From: a virus
IMG/VR virus record: IMGVR_UViG_3300034374_001592
Location: 1-29,950 of that record
DNA length: 29,950 nucleotides
Direction: 5' to 3' (one strand)
The stretch's first letter is position 1. Each line of letters opens with the position of its first letter. The notes beneath the pieces are model-generated. The model worked only from the letters and a program-made list of their open reading frames with translations, did not search any database and was not told the origin of the DNA. A program made the position numbers and the translations under genes. This document shows, one piece after another, positions 6,667 through 14,142 of the stretch.

Positions 6667-7206
6667 TTACTGTGAGAGGCCGTAAATGGTGAGTGCGCCG
6701 GTAATGTTGTTTGCGCTTGGATACAAAGTGAAACCGTCATAAGCGGTAGACAACGAGTGTGTGCCTGCGTATTCCGTAATCGTCGCATCATTGTAACTCT
6801 GCACGCTAATGGACCTATACGCTGTTGGCTGTGCCAACGCAGGACCGTAAAGGTAAGTGTGAAAGCCTTGCGGTAAGGTGTTATTAAAACTACTCCACCG
6901 ACTTGATGTTGCACCTGTTTGTCGGGAACTTGTTACATTAGTTCCTTCGGCTTCAAGATATTGTCGTGCGTAATTTGCTCCGGTTGCATCCGAGCCGCCG
7001 ACTCGCCAACGATGCGTAATGGCGCTGCCAGATGTTGCAACGGAACCGCGCACCACCACTAGGTAGTTGTCGTGAGTTGCCGAGAATACACCATTCACAC
7101 TCACGCTCGTCGCCGCCGTGAACACCACCTTCGCGCCAGTCAACGACACACCAGAACCAGCAACCGACGACGGAGTAATAAGTTTCAACCCAGCAATCTC
7201 AGCCAT
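6667..7206 (-). CDS. Tail-surface beta protein, paralogue 3 of 3
   Basis: A 179-residue protein of beta-sandwich character. It shares landmarks with the next two genes: SVSVNGVFSATHDNYLVVV at about 34-52, WRVGGSDATGANYARQYL, LYGPALAQPTAYRSISV, and a C-terminal THSLSTAYDGFTLYP followed by TGALTIYGL. The family is found at the tips of fibres or on the surface of many environmental phages; receptor or matrix binding is inferred. ATG at 7206 has GAGGAG six bases upstream, and the stop is followed by the coiled-coil gene. No transmembrane or enzymatic motif is present. Confidence 0.87.
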   Translation of the reverse strand: MAEIAGLKLITPSSVAGSGVSLTGAKVVFTAATSVSVNGVFSATHDNYLVVVRGSVATSGSAITHRWRVGGSDATGANYARQYLEAEGTNVTSSRQTGATSSRWSSFNNTLPQGFHTYLYGPALAQPTAYRSISVQSYNDATITEYAGTHSLSTAYDGFTLYPSANNITGALTIYGLSQ

Positions 7207-7208
7207 GC

Positions 7209-7754
7209 CTACTCCTCATACCCAAAAACGTGAACGTTGCCGGTGGCGGCATTGGTGTCTTGATAAAACGTAAGTCCGTCATATGACGTAGACAGCGAAT
7301 GAGTATTTGCGTTCTCATAAATGCGTGCGCTGCTGTTTCCATCAACATTGACTGATCTGCCTGCTGTTGGCTGCGCTAACGCTGGTCCATAAAGGTGGAT
7401 GTGACAACCGTTCGGAGCCGTTGCACTTAGATAATTGTAAACGAAATCGTCAGCACTACTAGAGCGTCCACCAGTCACACTTGACCCGTTTACGTTGATG
7501 TGCTGCGTCGTGTAGTTGCTGCCAGTAGCATCAACACCACCTACCCTGTACCGCAATCTTCCAAAATCGCTAGTACCCATGGTTATCGAAACAACGACTA
7601 GGTAGTTGTCGTGGTCACCCGTGAACACACCATTCAACGACAACGAAGTCACCGCCGAGAAATCCACACCACCATCAGCGTTGATCGTTGCACTCGTACC
7701 GCTGTGCGCGATAGAGGTGGGTGTCATGCTGACAAGACCATCACCAGCAGCCAT
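7209..7754 (-). CDS. Tail-surface beta protein, paralogue 2 of 3
   Basis: 181 residues, collinear with its neighbours: SLSLNGVFTGDHDNYLVVV, YRVGGVDATGSNYTTQHI, LYGPALAQPTAGRSVNV, THSLSTSYDGLTFYQ, TGNVHVFGYEE. Sequence between these landmarks differs strongly from the flanking copies (for example TGGRSSSADDFVYNYLSA), as expected for exposed loops under selection. The ATG overlaps the stop of paralogue 1 (TAATG), with GGTGAGG upstream. Likely a receptor-binding or decoration protein. Whether the three copies form a mixed assembly or alternatives is open. Confidence 0.87.
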   Translation of the reverse strand: MAAGDGLVSMTPTSIAHSGTSATINADGGVDFSAVTSLSLNGVFTGDHDNYLVVVSITMGTSDFGRLRYRVGGVDATGSNYTTQHINVNGSSVTGGRSSSADDFVYNYLSATAPNGCHIHLYGPALAQPTAGRSVNVDGNSSARIYENANTHSLSTSYDGLTFYQDTNAATGNVHVFGYEE

Positions 7755-8383
7755 TACGACCTCACCCCATAGACTTGAAGAGCGCCTGTCACAGTCGCAG
7801 CCGAATTGGTTAGAAACGTGAAACCGTCGTAAGACGTAGACAAAGAATGTGTTACGGCATACTCAATAATTCTGGCTCCACCACTTTCACCAACAGAAAC
7901 CACGCGAGAAGCAGTAGGCTGCGCCAAGAATGGACCGTAAAAATAAAGTCCATCACCATTTTGTAACGAAGGACCAAACAAAAAATTATTGGCCTGCGTT
8001 TGGCTTGTGTATCTTGCCGCACTCACAGCCGTAGATTCTGCAACCAACTCTTGCACGGTGTAGTTAGAGCCACTCGCATCGCTACCAGACGCACGCAACC
8101 TATAATACAAGTTTGTGTTAGTGCTAGAGGTTCCACGCACACTCACAACATAGTTGTCGAAGTCAGCCGTGAAACACCCATTCAACGACAACGACGTAAC
8201 CGCTGTGAACGTCACCTGACCATTGGTGAGAGTCGCTGACGTACCAGCATGAGTGATCGTGTAGTCAGTCAGAAGCACCATGCCGGGAGCGTTCGCAGTC
8301 CACACCGAATCCGAACCCAAATACAAAGCCGCAACCTCAGACGACCCCAAACGAATCGCATCAAGCGCAGTCGAAACAGCCAC
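7754..8383 (-). CDS. Tail-surface beta protein, paralogue 1 of 3, with extra N-terminal module
   Basis: 209 residues. The C-terminal 170 match the two following genes (SLSLNGCFTADFDNYVVSV, ASGSDASGSNYTVQEL, FYGPFLAQPTASRVVSV, THSLSTSYDGFTFL, TGALQVYGVRS). It alone has a leading module of about 35 residues, AIRLGSSEVAALYLGSDSVW, a motif common at the N-terminus of phage tail proteins and a plausible docking segment to the tail. It starts with GTG at 8383, with GGAG immediately before. As first of the three, it may be the copy that anchors the cluster to the virion. Confidence 0.87.
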   Translation of the reverse strand: MAVSTALDAIRLGSSEVAALYLGSDSVWTANAPGMVLLTDYTITHAGTSATLTNGQVTFTAVTSLSLNGCFTADFDNYVVSVRGTSSTNTNLYYRLRASGSDASGSNYTVQELVAESTAVSAARYTSQTQANNFLFGPSLQNGDGLYFYGPFLAQPTASRVVSVGESGGARIIEYAVTHSLSTSYDGFTFLTNSAATVTGALQVYGVRS

Positions 8384-8388
8384 TCCGA

Positions 8389-8574
8389 TCAGCCCACAAT
8401 GACATACAGGGTCGTCGCGTCAGGTGTCAAAGCGTCATACTCCGCCTGCGTCACCTCAACAACATCCGTCACCGACCCGTCACTAGCAACCTTGTCAGCG
8501 ACAGCCGCCGTCACTTCCGCATCCGTGGCAAGCGACTGACTGCCGAGGTCAGCGAGATTTCTTGATCGTGTCAT
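8389..8574 (-). CDS. Small tail-linked protein, 61 aa
   Basis: A short protein whose C-terminus, VTQAEYDALTPDATTLYVIVG, resembles the conserved tail end of many phage fibre and tail-tip proteins; the first 35 residues are polar and Ala/Asp-rich. It may be a linker or docking peptide between the glycine-rich adhesin and the three beta proteins. ATG at 8574 is preceded by AAGGGAG. No enzymatic motif. Its small size and fixed place among fibre genes are the only functional clues. Confidence 0.75.
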   Translation of the reverse strand: MTRSRNLADLGSQSLATDAEVTAAVADKVASDGSVTDVVEVTQAEYDALTPDATTLYVIVG

Positions 8575-8583
8575 TACTCTCCC

Positions 8584-9657
8584 TTAGCCGATGCGGTAAC
8601 GAACGATGACGATTCCGTCGGAGCCGTAGCCACCCTTATGGTTGCCGCCCGTGGCCCAACTGCCAGCAGCCCCACCACCGCCGCAACCAAATCCGGTGGC
8701 GTTATTGCCGTCACCGCTATTTCCAATCTGCCCGTCACCGCCGCCACCTGTGCCGCCAGTTCCTCCGACCGCTGACCCGGCTGATGCATTTGTCACCGTG
8801 ACACCGCCAGCACCGCCAGCAGCAAACCCGCGAAGCGTTCCATCAAAACGAAGTTCGATGCCGTCGCCGCCGTCACCGCCCTTGAGGGTTAACAGATCGT
8901 TGTACTGCGGCTTGCCGTCGGTTCCCGGCCCTGAGTAGCCGCCGCCGCCACCGCCGCCCCCGATAATGCCGTAGCCATCCCCATTCGGGGTATGCCCAGA
9001 AATCGTTGTAATGCTTGCCGTATCAATAGGCGATGCGTTGCCGCCCTGATTCCCTTGGCCCGACGTTCCCGTGCCGCCAGACTTGTTCGTGTTTGATCCA
9101 GATGCGCCACCCGAACCTGATCCTCCGCTGTGAACATTTCCCGACGAATTTGTGTAACCGCGTGGGGCGCAACCACCGCCAACAGCAGTTAAGGAGCCGA
9201 ACGTCGAATCACCACCATGACCTATGTTCGTGTTCGTTGCTGATGCTATTTCAGGAGTTCCACCGACTCCGACAGTCAGGCTGTACGTTGAAGCGGTCAC
9301 TCCGTAGGAGTATTGAAGAATCAGCCCAGCGCCTCCACCGCCGCCCCCTGCATACCCCGCGTTCGTGTTGAAGGGGGTGATGTACTGGCCTCCGCCAGCA
9401 CCACCACCAGCGCACACAAGTAGGTCGATTATTCCGGCCTGCGAAAACGTGATATCAAACCCCGGCGACCCAGAGGCGTAGTTCCATTCATGCACGCGGT
9501 ACGTCGCACCATTGACCGTGCCAGCCGTACCATCACCAGTAAACGTGAACGGTGTCACGCCGCCGGTCTGTGCGCTCGCATACGCCCAGTTCTCAGGGGC
9601 CAGCCCAGACGTAACTTGAGTAGAACCAAACGGGTTCTTTAGGCGATCAATAGCCAT
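8584..9657 (-). CDS. Glycine-rich tail adhesin, 357 aa
   Basis: A central region (about 80-350) is made of runs of glycine separated by short beta segments, for example AGGGGGGAGLILQY, YSLTVGVGG and HGGDSTFGSLTAVGGG, ending in the characteristic GGYGSDGIVIVRYRIG. This is the glycine-rich domain of phage tail adhesins, related in character to polyglycine-II sandwich receptor-binding tips; the loops between glycine blocks usually set host specificity. The N-terminal 70 residues (KNPFGSTQ...EWNYASGSPGF) probably attach it to the fibre. ATG at 9657 follows the previous stop directly, with GGAG upstream. The assignment to host recognition is by family. Confidence 0.92.
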   Translation of the reverse strand: MAIDRLKNPFGSTQVTSGLAPENWAYASAQTGGVTPFTFTGDGTAGTVNGATYRVHEWNYASGSPGFDITFSQAGIIDLLVCAGGGAGGGQYITPFNTNAGYAGGGGGGAGLILQYSYGVTASTYSLTVGVGGTPEIASATNTNIGHGGDSTFGSLTAVGGGCAPRGYTNSSGNVHSGGSGSGGASGSNTNKSGGTGTSGQGNQGGNASPIDTASITTISGHTPNGDGYGIIGGGGGGGGYSGPGTDGKPQYNDLLTLKGGDGGDGIELRFDGTLRGFAAGGAGGVTVTNASAGSAVGGTGGTGGGGDGQIGNSGDGNNATGFGCGGGGAAGSWATGGNHKGGYGSDGIVIVRYRIG

Positions 9658-10221
9658 TTAGGAAATCTCCGATCCGAACAATGCGAACGTGAGGTTCGCG
9701 TTACTCGCGCTCACGCGCACATACTTGTTAGTTGCATCCAAGGTCAGACCAAGAGTGAGGCCGACCGTCTCAAAACCCGTAAGCACATCGTTACGAACGA
9801 TGTACTTGCTCGTCGCTGGTTCGCCAGAGTTGGAATCCGAGATAGCGACCGTGTAGTACGCAGCCGTGTTGCTGCGGTTACAGATCGTGAGCGTGGACAC
9901 GACGGCTGCCGTAGCAGACGGACAGGTGTAGAGCGTGGAGTGCTCAAACGCTGTTAGCGTGCCTGTCGCTGCTGTGCTTGCAACATCGGACGCAACAGAA
10001 GCGTAGGAAAGAGTCGTGCTGGTGACAGCGGTAACGGTGAAAACACCATCAAATGCTGCGTCAGCGGTATCCATCGCAACGCTAACCTGCTGGCCCACGC
10101 CAATAGAGTGCGAAGCACTCAACGTCAACGTAGCGACGTTGCTCGTCAGTTCTTTGTTCGTGACTGAGAGCGATGACGCGCTTGACGCTGCCTGCCCTAG
10201 CACTTTGTATGTCGTGCCCAC
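9658..10221 (-). CDS. Tail structural protein with inserted beta domain, 187 aa
   Basis: The ends match a widespread phage tail/virion protein: N-terminal TTYKVLGQ, then STLYTCPSATAAVVSTLTI, ICNRSNTAAYYTVAI, LTLGLTLDATNKYVRV and C-terminal FALFGSEIS. Between residues about 19 and 93 sits an extra module, VATLTLSASHSIGVGQQVSV through ATGT, which resembles a free-standing beta domain found in other phage fibres. The gene is therefore a core plus an insertion. It starts with GTG at 10221 right after the fibre stop. It probably decorates the tail or fibre; exact role unknown. Confidence 0.88.
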   Translation of the reverse strand: MGTTYKVLGQAASSASSLSVTNKELTSNVATLTLSASHSIGVGQQVSVAMDTADAAFDGVFTVTAVTSTTLSYASVASDVASTAATGTLTAFEHSTLYTCPSATAAVVSTLTICNRSNTAAYYTVAISDSNSGEPATSKYIVRNDVLTGFETVGLTLGLTLDATNKYVRVSASNANLTFALFGSEIS

Positions 10222-11601
10222 TTAGGCTCCCATCAATAAAATTGGACTGAAACCCGCACTTGCAAGTTCCGCTTGAGTAGCAAACAACGCATCAGCCTGT
10301 GCCTGCGTGTAAGTGTTCGCCACCGAGAATGAAGCGAACGCGACCACCAACACCTCATCACCAGCGGTTGCACCGCTAGCCAGAGTCACCGTGTTCGTGG
10401 AAGTCGTATAGTCATCACCCGGCGACAACAGCACACCGTTCAGGAACACCTGAAGAAGTGCGCCCGTAAACGACAGCGATACACCATTCCGGTCATTACC
10501 CGTGAACGCTGTCTGCGAGGCCGTAGCCGTGTACTCGTAAGTGATAATCGACGCTGTTGCAGCGGCACTCGCCTTGATCCAGCCAGCACCGTCATAGACG
10601 TACATGCCGATCTGCTCCGACGTACCCGTATTTAGGTAGAACAACGCACCTTGAACCAGCGGGTCACCGTCATTGTCCACAGTCGGGGCCGAGGCTTTCG
10701 CCCCTAAGTACCTATCATCAAAAGAGTCCAACGATGAAGCGGCAGCCGCAGCAGAGTTCGCAGCACTCACCGAACTGGCAGCAGCGTTCGTCTCGCTAGT
10801 CGCAGCGTTCGTAGCAGACGTAGCGGCATTAGTCTCAGACGTTGCCGCGTTCGTTGCTGACGTAGCCGCAGCCGTAGCACTAGCGGCAGCGTTCGTCTCA
10901 GACGTTGAAGCGTTACTCTCACTCGTAGCCGCGTTCGTCGCGGAAGTCGCAGCATTAGTTTCCGACGTAGCGGCGTTAGTTGCCGACGTTGCAGCGTTAG
11001 TCTCGCTCGTGGCTGCATTCGTCTCACTCGTAGCCGCAGCGGTCGCGCTCGTAGCAGCGTTAGTGGCCTGCGTGGTCGCCTGAGTCAACTGGCTAGACAT
11101 GCCCGTCTCAGCCCAGTTCTTCGTCACCGCATCCTGCGCCAACGTCGGGTCAGCAAGATCCGTGATCTTGTTCGACCCAGCATCCAAGTCGCCACCCAGC
11201 GTGGCAGAAGTCAGAGTCTTATTCGTCAGCGTCTGCGTATCTGTCGTACCCACCACGGCAGAACCAGAACCCGTGCCATGCACGTTCTCCGACGCATCCT
11301 CATGCTGACGAGACTCGCTAAAGTCACGGCCCGAAACACCATGCTCAACCTGAGCGCCAGCGGTGTGTGATACGCCAGTCGTTCCATCCACGCCACGAGT
11401 AACAGTCAGTGTCGTACCGCTACGGCTCGTCACTTCCACGATCTCTTCATTAACCGTGTCCTGGTCAATGATGAGTGTGTAGGGGGTTAGCGACGGGAAA
11501 CCAGTTGCAGCCGCTACCACAACAGATGTTGCCGATGCGTTAATGTCAGAAGTCAGAGTCGTGCGCCGAGCAACTGACGAGTAATACCGAGAAACAGCCA
11601 T
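10222..11601 (-). CDS. Tail fibre with alanine-rich heptad repeats, 459 aa
   Basis: Three regions are seen. Residues 12-92 form an N-terminal beta module ending TRGVDGTTGVSHTAGAQV. Residues 173-290 carry about 15 heptads of the type TNAATSE/TNAATSA, a phage fibre repeat expected to make a long trimeric stalk. Residues 340-425 hold a beta domain with YTATASQTAFTG, LLQVFLNGVLLSPGDDY and GDEVLVVAF, seen in many T7-like fibres. TLTNKTLT around 123 is another common fibre motif. The protein likely links the tail to the receptor-binding proteins encoded next. ATG at 11601 has AGGAAG five bases upstream. Confidence 0.93.
   Translation of the reverse strand: MAVSRYYSSVARRTTLTSDINASATSVVVAAATGFPSLTPYTLIIDQDTVNEEIVEVTSRSGTTLTVTRGVDGTTGVSHTAGAQVEHGVSGRDFSESRQHEDASENVHGTGSGSAVVGTTDTQTLTNKTLTSATLGGDLDAGSNKITDLADPTLAQDAVTKNWAETGMSSQLTQATTQATNAATSATAAATSETNAATSETNAATSATNAATSETNAATSATNAATSESNASTSETNAAASATAAATSATNAATSETNAATSATNAATSETNAAASSVSAANSAAAAASSLDSFDDRYLGAKASAPTVDNDGDPLVQGALFYLNTGTSEQIGMYVYDGAGWIKASAAATASIITYEYTATASQTAFTGNDRNGVSLSFTGALLQVFLNGVLLSPGDDYTTSTNTVTLASGATAGDEVLVVAFASFSVANTYTQAQADALFATQAELASAGFSPILLMGA
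10732..11085 (-). repeat. 21-bp degenerate tandem repeat inside the fibre gene
   Basis: About 15 consecutive 21-bp units encode the heptads TNAATSA and TNAATSE. Copies differ mainly at third codon positions, and the sixth-seventh residues alternate SA and SE, giving a 42-bp superperiod over much of the array. This suggests growth by duplication of two-heptad blocks. Confidence 0.9.
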
Positions 11602-11609
11602 ACTTCTTC

Positions 11610-12503
11610 CTATCGGGTGTAGTGGCTACGGGTTGGGTAGATTCGCTGCAATCCTTTTCTTTCTTCATCCAGTCTGAGTTGATACAGTTGCAGCATGTAC
11701 CTACCAAGTTGGCTAGACCCACCAACAGGTCGTGCACCAGCAGAGAAGTCAGCCTCACTTGACATGCCAGACAGGTGGGCAGCATCAAAGAACGGAACCA
11801 TCCGGTATGCAGCCCCCAGTCGCACTAAGTCCTCGCAAGACCCCGGCAGTCCAGTCACCGTAGTAAACGAATCCGTATCGTTAGCGAGGACCGTAGGCTC
11901 TTTGCTGTACACAATCTTGATTGTGCGACCAGGAACAATGCCGTCATAGATGCTCAATGAAACGCCAGTAGCGAACGAGCCAGTGCTTGCGTCACGGTCT
12001 AGCGACCACCGACGAATAGGTAGCCACTCCTTGGAAGCGCCCGTGGTTTGCCACATTACAGACAAGATATCCAGCGTTCCCGCAGGTAGAGCGTAACTGT
12101 TGACAGCGCCCGTGTAAGTGACCGTCGTCTCAGCGACAGCAAACAACTCAGGGAACACTGACCGAATAGAATCGTTGATGGCCTGCTTTACCAGGAAACG
12201 AGGGAACATCGGAGATGAAATAACCCGCTCACCAGAAGCGTGGGTGGCGGCAGTAGTGCCACGGAAGCCACGACCGTAAGGAGGAACGATCATGTTCAGT
12301 GAAACATCGTCCACTGAGTCGATCATCAGAAGTTCATCACCGATTTCAACCACACCACGAGACATAGCCGAGGTGTCAGCGATCTTAAGAGTCAGGTCCG
12401 TGTCGGTAGCCGACTGCGTAAGGTATGTGGACTGATCCTGCACGGTAGTAAAACCATGCAAGTAAAGTATTGTGGAGTCAGTGATTTCACTGAACGTTGC
12501 CAC
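11610..12503 (-). CDS. Head-tail adaptor (connector) protein, 297 aa
   Basis: The N-terminal 95 residues are a beta module with VVEIGDELLMIDSV and RGFRGTTAATHASGERV. The following part begins with an amphipathic segment, FLVKQAINDSIRSVFPELFAV, and contains YALPAGTLDILSVMW and a helical C-terminus (DLVRLGAAYRMV, LYQLRLDEERKGLQ). The helical part has the look of phage adaptor/tail-tube-A proteins that sit below the portal. Position between capsid and fibre genes fits. It starts with GTG at 12503, with GGAGG upstream inside the previous gene's end. An alternative is another minor head or tail protein. Confidence 0.85.
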   Translation of the reverse strand: MATFSEITDSTILYLHGFTTVQDQSTYLTQSATDTDLTLKIADTSAMSRGVVEIGDELLMIDSVDDVSLNMIVPPYGRGFRGTTAATHASGERVISSPMFPRFLVKQAINDSIRSVFPELFAVAETTVTYTGAVNSYALPAGTLDILSVMWQTTGASKEWLPIRRWSLDRDASTGSFATGVSLSIYDGIVPGRTIKIVYSKEPTVLANDTDSFTTVTGLPGSCEDLVRLGAAYRMVPFFDAAHLSGMSSEADFSAGARPVGGSSQLGRYMLQLYQLRLDEERKGLQRIYPTRSHYTR

Positions 12504-12827
12504 TTAGACCTCCACCGTAGTTTTGTTTACAAACTTAGCCGCCTGCTTACTGACAATCATGTTTGCTGGCGGGTCACTTGATGCGTTGTAGGGACGACCA
12601 AGCAACTTAGATGCAGCCTTGGCTTCGTCTACCTTTTCTTTGGTAGTACCACCGGGCGTAATACCATGCTGCCGTGCTTCGTTAAAAGAGTTCAGGTCAG
12701 TCTTAGTCTTTTCGTACATATTCTGCAACGGACTGTTTGTGACTGCACTTACCGTTGGGTTCGCATCTTTCAGACACTCCGCGTAAGAAGAGTGGTCCTT
12801 AGTCTTGCAGCCTTCTCTACAGTTCAT
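12504..12827 (-). CDS. Small Cys-containing virion-region protein, 107 aa
   Basis: The N-terminus has three cysteines in MNCREGCKTKDHSSYAEC, a pattern that could bind metal with H12 or form disulphides. The remainder is polar and helical (KTKDLNSFNEARQ is followed by a Gly/Thr turn and EAKAASKLLGRPYNA). Proteins with this opening motif occur after the capsid gene in several environmental phages, but no function is known to me. The ATG overlaps the previous stop (ATGA), and the stop is directly followed by the adaptor start, so expression is tied to capsid and adaptor. Confidence 0.85.
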   Translation of the reverse strand: MNCREGCKTKDHSSYAECLKDANPTVSAVTNSPLQNMYEKTKTDLNSFNEARQHGITPGGTTKEKVDEAKAASKLLGRPYNASSDPPANMIVSKQAAKFVNKTTVEV

Positions 12828-13078
12828 TCGACACTCACATAGTCGCTATACCCGGCAGCAACGACCGCCGCGTATTCGTCATCGGAAAGCACATGCCTGC
12901 GACCACCACCAAAGTAGTAGTCGGCATCGCTTATCTCATTTTGGGATGGAAATTGTGTTAAAGTTCCTGTGGTGGAAGTAATAAGTAGCGACTGCCCAAC
13001 GGGTATTGAGTACCTGCTGAATAGAAAGTGGTCAGTGTAGATAGTGTCCACTGTAGGCAGTGTCAGTATGTACGCCAC
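12824..13078 (-). CDS. Small post-capsid protein, 84 aa
   Basis: The first gene after the major capsid protein. A beta-rich N-terminus (YILTLPTVDTIYTDHFLF, SRYSIPVGQSLLITSTTG) is followed by YYFGGGRRHVLSDDEYAAVVAAGYSDYV. The end resembles the exposed termini of small head proteins or a head fibre; a capsid cement or decoration role is possible but unproven. It starts with GTG at 13078, with AAGGAAGGA upstream. A GC hairpin lies between it and the capsid gene, which may lower its expression relative to capsid. Confidence 0.82.
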   Translation of the reverse strand: MAYILTLPTVDTIYTDHFLFSRYSIPVGQSLLITSTTGTLTQFPSQNEISDADYYFGGGRRHVLSDDEYAAVVAAGYSDYVSVE

Positions 13079-13109
13079 TTTGTTCCTTCCTTGTGTTGAG
13101 GGGTTGGGC

Positions 13110-13135
13110 GGGGGTCACCGCTATATGTGACCCCC
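13110..13135 (-). promoter_or_regulatory. Intercistronic hairpin after the capsid gene
   Basis: GGGGGTCAC (13110-13118) pairs perfectly with GTGACCCCC (13127-13135) over an eight-base loop. There is no T run on the minus strand, so it is more likely a partial terminator or an RNA-stabilising stem that keeps capsid mRNA abundant. Confidence 0.65.
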
Positions 13136-13152
13136 ACCCGAATGTCAATCTC

Positions 13153-14094
13153 TTAGGAGATGGACGAGGACGACTCAATGCGGTACAGAGCCTCCTGGCG
13201 GTACACGCTCCAACCCTGGAGGGAGTACCAGCCGACAGGCCGGAAACGCATCAACTTGTCAACGACCGGGCCGATAACGACACCCGGCTCAACAGCGGTA
13301 GCCTCTGCGAGAGCCTGCTGTCCACACACCGTGGTGCGGTACACAACCTCGCTAGAAGCACCGTCTGCTGCGGAAAGCGCACGCGGGGTTTCCACGACGT
13401 AAGCGCCACCGTACACGCCAGTCACAGCGTTGAGAACGTTGCCAACATTCGGCTCCGTGTACTTACGGATGTCCTCAAACGCCAGCGCACCAGTCTCTGC
13501 ACGCAGGTCATGCGCGACGAGCGGGTGCATGTAAGTGGCGTAGAGTCCGTTGTCCTTCGGAACAGCCTTGCCAGCACGCAACTTGGACACAGCCTGACGC
13601 AGATCCGCGCCAGCGATAACGTCCTCCGCAGCAACCGTGACGGTGCTGGTCGGAGTGGTAGTGCCACCAGTGGCGTACAGCACGTTAGTGCCACCGTCAA
13701 GAACGGTAACAACCAACTTGTCGATGCTGTCCAGCATATTGTAGCCAACGATGTTAGCCACAGCAGGGTCAACGTCCGAGAACGCGAACTCGCCCAACTT
13801 GCGGGTGTTCAGCACGGTGTTGCCGTACTCGTTCAGGGTAACCGAAACCGTCGAAACGTTGCTAACCGCAACTGCGTCGGGGTCGGTGGTTTCCGTCAGA
13901 GCAGTGGTAGCCTGCGCCAGATCGTTGTAGAGTGAGAACACTACAGACGAACCGGGCATAGCCTGCTGCACCGGACGCTTGTCAGCGAGGGCACGGAATT
14001 GGGGCTGCGACCGGAGAGCGAACTCAACGTAGCGGTCGTATGCGGCCTTGACAAGTCCTGCCATCGCAGTGGTATCAGTGTATGCATCTGCCAT
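13153..14094 (-). CDS. Major capsid protein, 313 aa
   Basis: Follows the scaffold gene and has the strongest ribosome site in the window (AAGGAGGTGA), as expected for the most abundant protein. The sequence has the order seen in N4-gp56/P22-coat-like HK97-fold proteins: an N-terminal helix (LVKAAYDRYVEFALRSQPQF), SSVVFSLYNDLAQATTALTET, VSVTLNEYGNTVLNTRKLGEF, DVDPAVANIVGYNMLDSIDKL, then EDIRKYTEPNVGNVLNAVTG near the C-terminus. Residue count suits a single-domain shell protein. Family membership is by pattern only; the capsid assignment itself is firm from sequence character and position. Confidence 0.92.
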   Translation of the reverse strand: MADAYTDTTAMAGLVKAAYDRYVEFALRSQPQFRALADKRPVQQAMPGSSVVFSLYNDLAQATTALTETTDPDAVAVSNVSTVSVTLNEYGNTVLNTRKLGEFAFSDVDPAVANIVGYNMLDSIDKLVVTVLDGGTNVLYATGGTTTPTSTVTVAAEDVIAGADLRQAVSKLRAGKAVPKDNGLYATYMHPLVAHDLRAETGALAFEDIRKYTEPNVGNVLNAVTGVYGGAYVVETPRALSAADGASSEVVYRTTVCGQQALAEATAVEPGVVIGPVVDKLMRFRPVGWYSLQGWSVYRQEALYRIESSSSIS

Positions 14095-14142
14095 TTTCGA
14101 TTCACCTCCTTCAGTGAATAGTATGTATAGTTACTTGCGAGG

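Noticed and set aside
10673-11083. 136-codon plus-strand frame of Ala/Val/Asp repeats
   Set aside because: It is the exact antisense of the fibre heptad repeats and has no independent start signal.
13060-13935. 291-codon plus-strand frame opposite the capsid gene
   Set aside because: A shadow produced by codon bias of the capsid gene; no ribosome site, and the capsid frame is clearly the coding one.
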